NCBI GenBank assembly: GCA_964537555.1
Contig: CAZIAD010000062.1
Location: 1 to 17,034, forward strand
Direction of reading: 5' to 3'
Source of the DNA: CAYRWR01 sp964537555
Lineage (GTDB): Bacteria; Spirochaetota; Brevinematia; Brevinematales; CAYRWR01
DNA: 17,034 nucleotides
The notes below the pieces were generated by a model that ran no database searches, had not been told where the DNA came from, and saw nothing but the letters and a program-made list of their open reading frames with translations. This document shows, one piece after another, positions 13,923 through 17,034 of this stretch. The position numbers and the translations under genes are program-made. The stretch's first letter is position 1; every line of letters starts with the position of its first letter.

Positions 13923-14957
13923 ATCCATTTCCTTGGTGATCAGTCCTATCCATTCCAGGGCCTGGCTGGTATAACTGGAGCCGGGATAGTTTTGAGTGAT
14001 TTTTTTGAACGTGACCAGGGCTTTGGCTTTTTTATCCTGTTCGTAATAGATAGTAGCCATCCTGAAATATGCAGCGTCATCACTGTAAAACACCGTATTT
14101 TCTATCACTTTTTCATAAAAGACCATGGCATTTTCATATTTTTTGTTGAAATAATATATTTCCGCTATCTGGAACAATGAAGCATCATAATAATTACTAT
14201 CCCGGAAACGGTTGATGATCTTCAGATAATACTGCAGAGCCTCTTCATAGCGCTTCTTTTTCTGCAGGATGCCGGCGTAATAATAGGTGTTTTTCAGAAA
14301 TTCGCTGCGGACCTGTGTAAAGCGGGGAGAGGATTCATAACGGGCAAAATAGTCTTCATAACGGGCTATGGCCAGATCATACTTATCCTGGGCCAGGTAG
14401 ACCAGGGCCTGTCCTATGAGAGACCATTCATCCGCGGCTTCGTTAAATCGGTTGAGAGCAGACTCATAATCTTTTTTATAGAGATAGGCATAGCCCAGGC
14501 TGACCGCTACTTCCTGGCGCTTGATATCCGTCACTTTTAAGTAGGCATTTTCCAGGTAATCCAGGGTCACTGAATCATATTTCTGGGTATCCCGTAAGAT
14601 CCGTCCCAGAATCAATACTGCCTCCACCAGGTCTTCATTCTTTAGCTCATTTGCCCCCAGTACTTTAATAGCATAATCACGGGATGCGCTATATTCTTTT
14701 TTTTCATAGAGTGAATTGGCGGCTTCTATTAAAACCTTATTCTTAAGCTCACTATCCGGATATTCCACCAGGAAATCTGATACCAGATCCAGGGTCTTAT
14801 GGTAATCTGACAGTTCACTGGCGATACTGATCTTATGATACAGCTTTTCATCTCCTCCCTTTAATTGCGGGATGATGAGAAAATAGGAAAAGACACCTAT
14901 TAATCCCAGCATTACCAGTAAAATGACTGTACTCAGTACCTTTTCAGATCTGTTCAT
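13917..14957 (-). CDS. Membrane-anchored TPR-repeat protein
   Basis: From the chosen ATG the protein is 346 residues: a short cytoplasmic tail, one membrane helix (about 6-30, VLSTVILLVMLGLIGVFSYF), then helical tetratricopeptide-like repeats to the end (for example YHKTLDLVSDFLVEYPDS, KYDLAIARYEDYFARYESSP, RYEEALQYYLKIINRFRDSNYYDASLFQIAEIYYFNKKYENAMVFYEKVI, KAKALVTFKKITQNYPGSSY). The pattern is close to the periplasmic YbgF/BamD-like TPR family, used as a scaffold for protein partners. The start at 14957 overlaps the upstream stop as ATGA and follows a GGGGAG site, which beats an ATG 13 codons further upstream. It is the second gene of a two-gene operon with the FnIII protein, so the two probably act together at the envelope. 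Confidence 0.85.
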   Translation of the reverse strand: MNRSEKVLSTVILLVMLGLIGVFSYFLIIPQLKGGDEKLYHKISIASELSDYHKTLDLVSDFLVEYPDSELKNKVLIEAANSLYEKKEYSASRDYAIKVLGANELKNEDLVEAVLILGRILRDTQKYDSVTLDYLENAYLKVTDIKRQEVAVSLGYAYLYKKDYESALNRFNEAADEWSLIGQALVYLAQDKYDLAIARYEDYFARYESSPRFTQVRSEFLKNTYYYAGILQKKKRYEEALQYYLKIINRFRDSNYYDASLFQIAEIYYFNKKYENAMVFYEKVIENTVFYSDDAAYFRMATIYYEQDKKAKALVTFKKITQNYPGSSYTSQALEWIGLITKEMDL

Positions 14958-16777
14958 TGATTTTCTCCCCAGCGATTCATTGTCATTTTTATCCACAGAT
15001 CAGCTGTCTGCGGTTTTACAGATTTTAATCTTTTAAAATTTTTCAGAGCCTGGGAATATTCTCCCAGGAAATAGTGAGATTTTCCTTTTATTAACAGAGC
15101 CTCCCATCCATTATCCCCCGATAAAGACAGAACAGCATTTTTATAATCTTTGTTATTAAAATAGGCCTGTGCTTTTCTCATTAGAGCAGGGTCTGATACC
15201 CCATTTTTTTGGGCATTATTATTATCAGATACAAATCTTTCTGACACTATCTCATATTCTTTTTTTTCATCAATTGTATCATGTTTTTCAGGCTGGACTA
15301 TCCTGGTCTCCGTTTTTTTCTCAGGTACCGGTTCTTTGACTATACGTTTTTCCTGATTTGTCTTTATTTCTGTAATATTGGTCATGTATACCGGTTTGAA
15401 TATCTCGACATAGTTAGTCACCAGTATCTCTTTAGTGAGGATTTTTTCCTTTACTACTTCTGTCACAGGCTCTTTTTTAATGACTTCATTAAGGGGTTCG
15501 GGCTGTTTTTTCTCTGTCTTAATCTCTTTTTTACCACTGAGCCCTTTATTGAGGAGAAGGTAGGATGGTTTTTCTTCACCCTGCAGATCGTTCCAGCTGT
15601 CTTTTTCCAGCGCATCTCTTTTGTCCACATCTCCATTATCAGTGAGTGTTTTATTTACGATTTGCCTGCTTGTTTTGGCGGGCACTGTTTCTTTTTTCTG
15701 AGGAGCCGGGACATTTACATTAGTCTTGAGGCCGGACAGGGTTATCTTTTCGTACTGAATTTCCTGTTCGATTTTTATCTCAATATCCGGGTTTCCAAAT
15801 GATACAGGAGTAGTGAGCATATTTTTGCCTTTTCTGATCACCGGGTCATTGGACAGTATCACTGCGTAATAATATTGTTTTCCCAGTTCGAGGCTAAAAT
15901 CTTCGTAGAAAAATTCATTATCTATTATTTTATAGGGCTTCAGTCCTTTTATGGAGTATATAGGATTAGAGTCCCGGAATAAAAGGAATTGGATATCTTC
16001 TTCTGCTCCCCGGTTTAGTTTCCAAATCAGGAAAAAGGAATTGGACTTTTGTCTTATCTGAAGATTTTTTATACTTAAAGGAAGGAGTTCCTCAGACTGA
16101 GTGGTATCCGCCTGCACTATGGCATTGGTTTTCTTAATGACAGTGACATTGGTTAATGTGACCACTACAGTATTGGTAGATACCGGTTTAATGTCATTTT
16201 TTACTTTTACTGTTACAATATTGGTAACATTTCTATTGGTCTGGTTTATGCTTACTGTATTGGTTATCACTTTTGGCCTAATGATCTGTACAGTATTATT
16301 GGACTCACTATTAGTATTTTTAGTAATGTTATTTGTGGGAGCAATATTAGTTTTAATGATGGGCATCTTGGTCCTGTCCACACTGGTAGGCCACAGGGTA
16401 AGATTGATGGTAGGCTTAAAGTCAGAGGACTGGTATTTAGCAGAGTCAGGCAGAACAGCATAGTAATAATCACCGGACAGGGGAGGTTCATCGATTATGG
16501 CAGGAAACTGATAGAGGGATCCGGATTGGCTGCCTGTGACTTTGTTCTTCCATATATTGGTAGCCTTTTCAAGGTCTTCAGGTTTACTGATCTCCTGAAG
16601 AGAGCGGTAGATACTGAAGGATGAATTCTCGGTATTGGCTTTCCATTTTATTTGTATCTGGTAGGGGGAGATATTTTTCACATCCAGGCCGGTTGTGTAG
16701 ATATCCTCAGACCACATACGCAAAGACAGGAGTAAGTTAAGCACGATGAAAAAAGAAATGTGCATAATTTTATTCAT
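14954..16777 (-). CDS. Secreted FnIII-like protein with Thr/Asn-rich linker and C-terminal TPR
   Basis: A 607-residue protein with an N-terminal signal peptide (MNKIMHISFFIVLNLLLSLRMWS). Two fibronectin-III-like domains are suggested: about 30-125 (DVKNISPYQIQIKW...YYYAVLP) and 230-325 (SIKNLQIRQKSNSFFLIWKL...YYYAVILSND). Between them lies a low-complexity linker of about 84 residues with 16 Asn and 16 Thr. A second, Lys/Glu/Pro/Thr-rich linker (about 330-520) has repeated K-E/V-T-N elements, and the last 79 residues form one or two TPR units (AQAYFNNKDYKNAVLSL, GKSHYFLGEYSQALKNFKRL). The frame also offers a TTG 4 codons upstream; I prefer the ATG at 16777 because it leads directly into the signal peptide, although its ribosome site (GAGTG) is weak. 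It is joined to the TPR gene by an ATGA overlap. Confidence 0.78.
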   Translation of the reverse strand: MNKIMHISFFIVLNLLLSLRMWSEDIYTTGLDVKNISPYQIQIKWKANTENSSFSIYRSLQEISKPEDLEKATNIWKNKVTGSQSGSLYQFPAIIDEPPLSGDYYYAVLPDSAKYQSSDFKPTINLTLWPTSVDRTKMPIIKTNIAPTNNITKNTNSESNNTVQIIRPKVITNTVSINQTNRNVTNIVTVKVKNDIKPVSTNTVVVTLTNVTVIKKTNAIVQADTTQSEELLPLSIKNLQIRQKSNSFFLIWKLNRGAEEDIQFLLFRDSNPIYSIKGLKPYKIIDNEFFYEDFSLELGKQYYYAVILSNDPVIRKGKNMLTTPVSFGNPDIEIKIEQEIQYEKITLSGLKTNVNVPAPQKKETVPAKTSRQIVNKTLTDNGDVDKRDALEKDSWNDLQGEEKPSYLLLNKGLSGKKEIKTEKKQPEPLNEVIKKEPVTEVVKEKILTKEILVTNYVEIFKPVYMTNITEIKTNQEKRIVKEPVPEKKTETRIVQPEKHDTIDEKKEYEIVSERFVSDNNNAQKNGVSDPALMRKAQAYFNNKDYKNAVLSLSGDNGWEALLIKGKSHYFLGEYSQALKNFKRLKSVKPQTADLWIKMTMNRWGENQ

Positions 16778-16810
16778 AATTACACTCAATATAAAAAAAG
16801 TATACTATAT

Positions 16811-16838
16811 CTTCGGAAAAAAAAGACTTTTTCTGAAG
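16811..16838. repeat. AT-rich hairpin upstream of the FnIII/TPR operon
   Basis: An 11-bp stem (16811-16821 with 16828-16838, one G-U pair if read on the plus strand) with a 6-base loop. It lies 34 bases upstream of the FnIII gene start. No T run follows on either strand, so it is not an obvious terminator. A second short hairpin, GCACA-AGTC-TGTGC, is at 16843-16856. Beyond these, 16857-17034 shows no gene: the only plus-strand ATG frame there codes for 15 residues. Confidence 0.45.
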
Positions 16839-17034
16839 CTGCGCACAAGTCTGTGCTCACCCTTTGCGTATCCTGTGTAGCCACTGTTTACAGTTTAACA
16901 CAGACTTAAGAAAAACAGGCCTTTTCATCCTGGGAAGTGCGTATGAAACTTCTTTTCTATGAAAAAATAAGGGTATTTGCACAGGCTTAAGACCAGCTAA
17001 ATTTATTAAATAAAAGCCTTTACAAAAATTTGTG

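Noticed and set aside
15281..15802. Long plus-strand open frame of 173 codons opposite the FnIII protein
   Set aside because: It lies antisense to the low-complexity Lys/Glu-rich linker. Its Phe/Tyr-rich translation is the mirror of that composition, it has no ribosome site, and the minus-strand gene is far better supported.
16101..16463. Plus-strand frame coding a very hydrophobic Val/Leu/Thr-rich protein
   Set aside because: It is the antisense of the Thr/Asn-rich linker; the membrane-protein look is a composition effect.
16857..17034. Small gene starting at 16943 (MKLLFYEK...)
   Set aside because: The frame stops after 15 codons and lacks a good ribosome site. An imperfect repeat of CACAGACTTAAG / CACAGGCTTAAG nearby is too short to name.

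Overview
This looks like chromosomal housekeeping and accessory DNA from a free-living Gram-negative-type bacterium. Four predicted lipoproteins, several of them with the loose L-x-S-C type lipobox common in spirochaetes, together with a secreted repeat/TPR protein pair and good E. coli-like -35/-10 promoters, make a spirochaete (Spirochaetota) my best guess. That is inference from style, not from a marker gene. No rRNA, tRNA, CRISPR array, transposase or phage gene is visible.

Left part (1-4700). A small lipoprotein gene with a strong terminator is followed by an orphan 135-residue protein and a bacteriohemerythrin carrying an unusual C-terminal helical extension. Next comes a divergent pair. 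On the minus strand are an exported flavodoxin-like protein and a translationally coupled zinc-ribbon protein; on the plus strand is a DUF4256 protein. Both sides have near-consensus promoters around a small palindrome. A minus-strand lipoprotein with a hairpin-rich leader closes this part.

Middle (4700-9050). Four plus-strand genes follow: coaD (coenzyme A synthesis), a YugP-like membrane zinc metallopeptidase, a DUF2269-like membrane protein, and a hybrid histidine kinase with about seven membrane helices, PAS, HisKA/HATPase and a C-terminal receiver domain. A bidirectional terminator separates the kinase from the minus-strand genes beyond it.

Right part (9085-17034). A minus-strand cluster reads, in transcription order, histidine phosphatase, lipoprotein, second lipoprotein with YD-like repeats, uracil-DNA-glycosylase-superfamily protein, then class II DAHP synthase with its own promoter. 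The first four genes overlap or nearly touch and so form an operon. A plus-strand gene at 13185 encodes a membrane-anchored C39-peptidase-like protein in which the expected catalytic Cys and His are Ser and Asn. It runs tail to tail, overlapping by 6 bases, into a minus-strand two-gene operon: a secreted protein with two fibronectin-III-like domains and a threonine-asparagine-rich linker, joined by an ATGA overlap to a membrane-anchored TPR protein.

I see no clearly new defence or mobile system. The most interesting items are the C39-like pseudoenzyme, the two-gene FnIII/TPR envelope module, the extended hemerythrin, and several possible regulatory structures. Several starts were moved from the longest reading frame to an inner ATG, on the evidence of a strong ribosome binding site and a better signal peptide.
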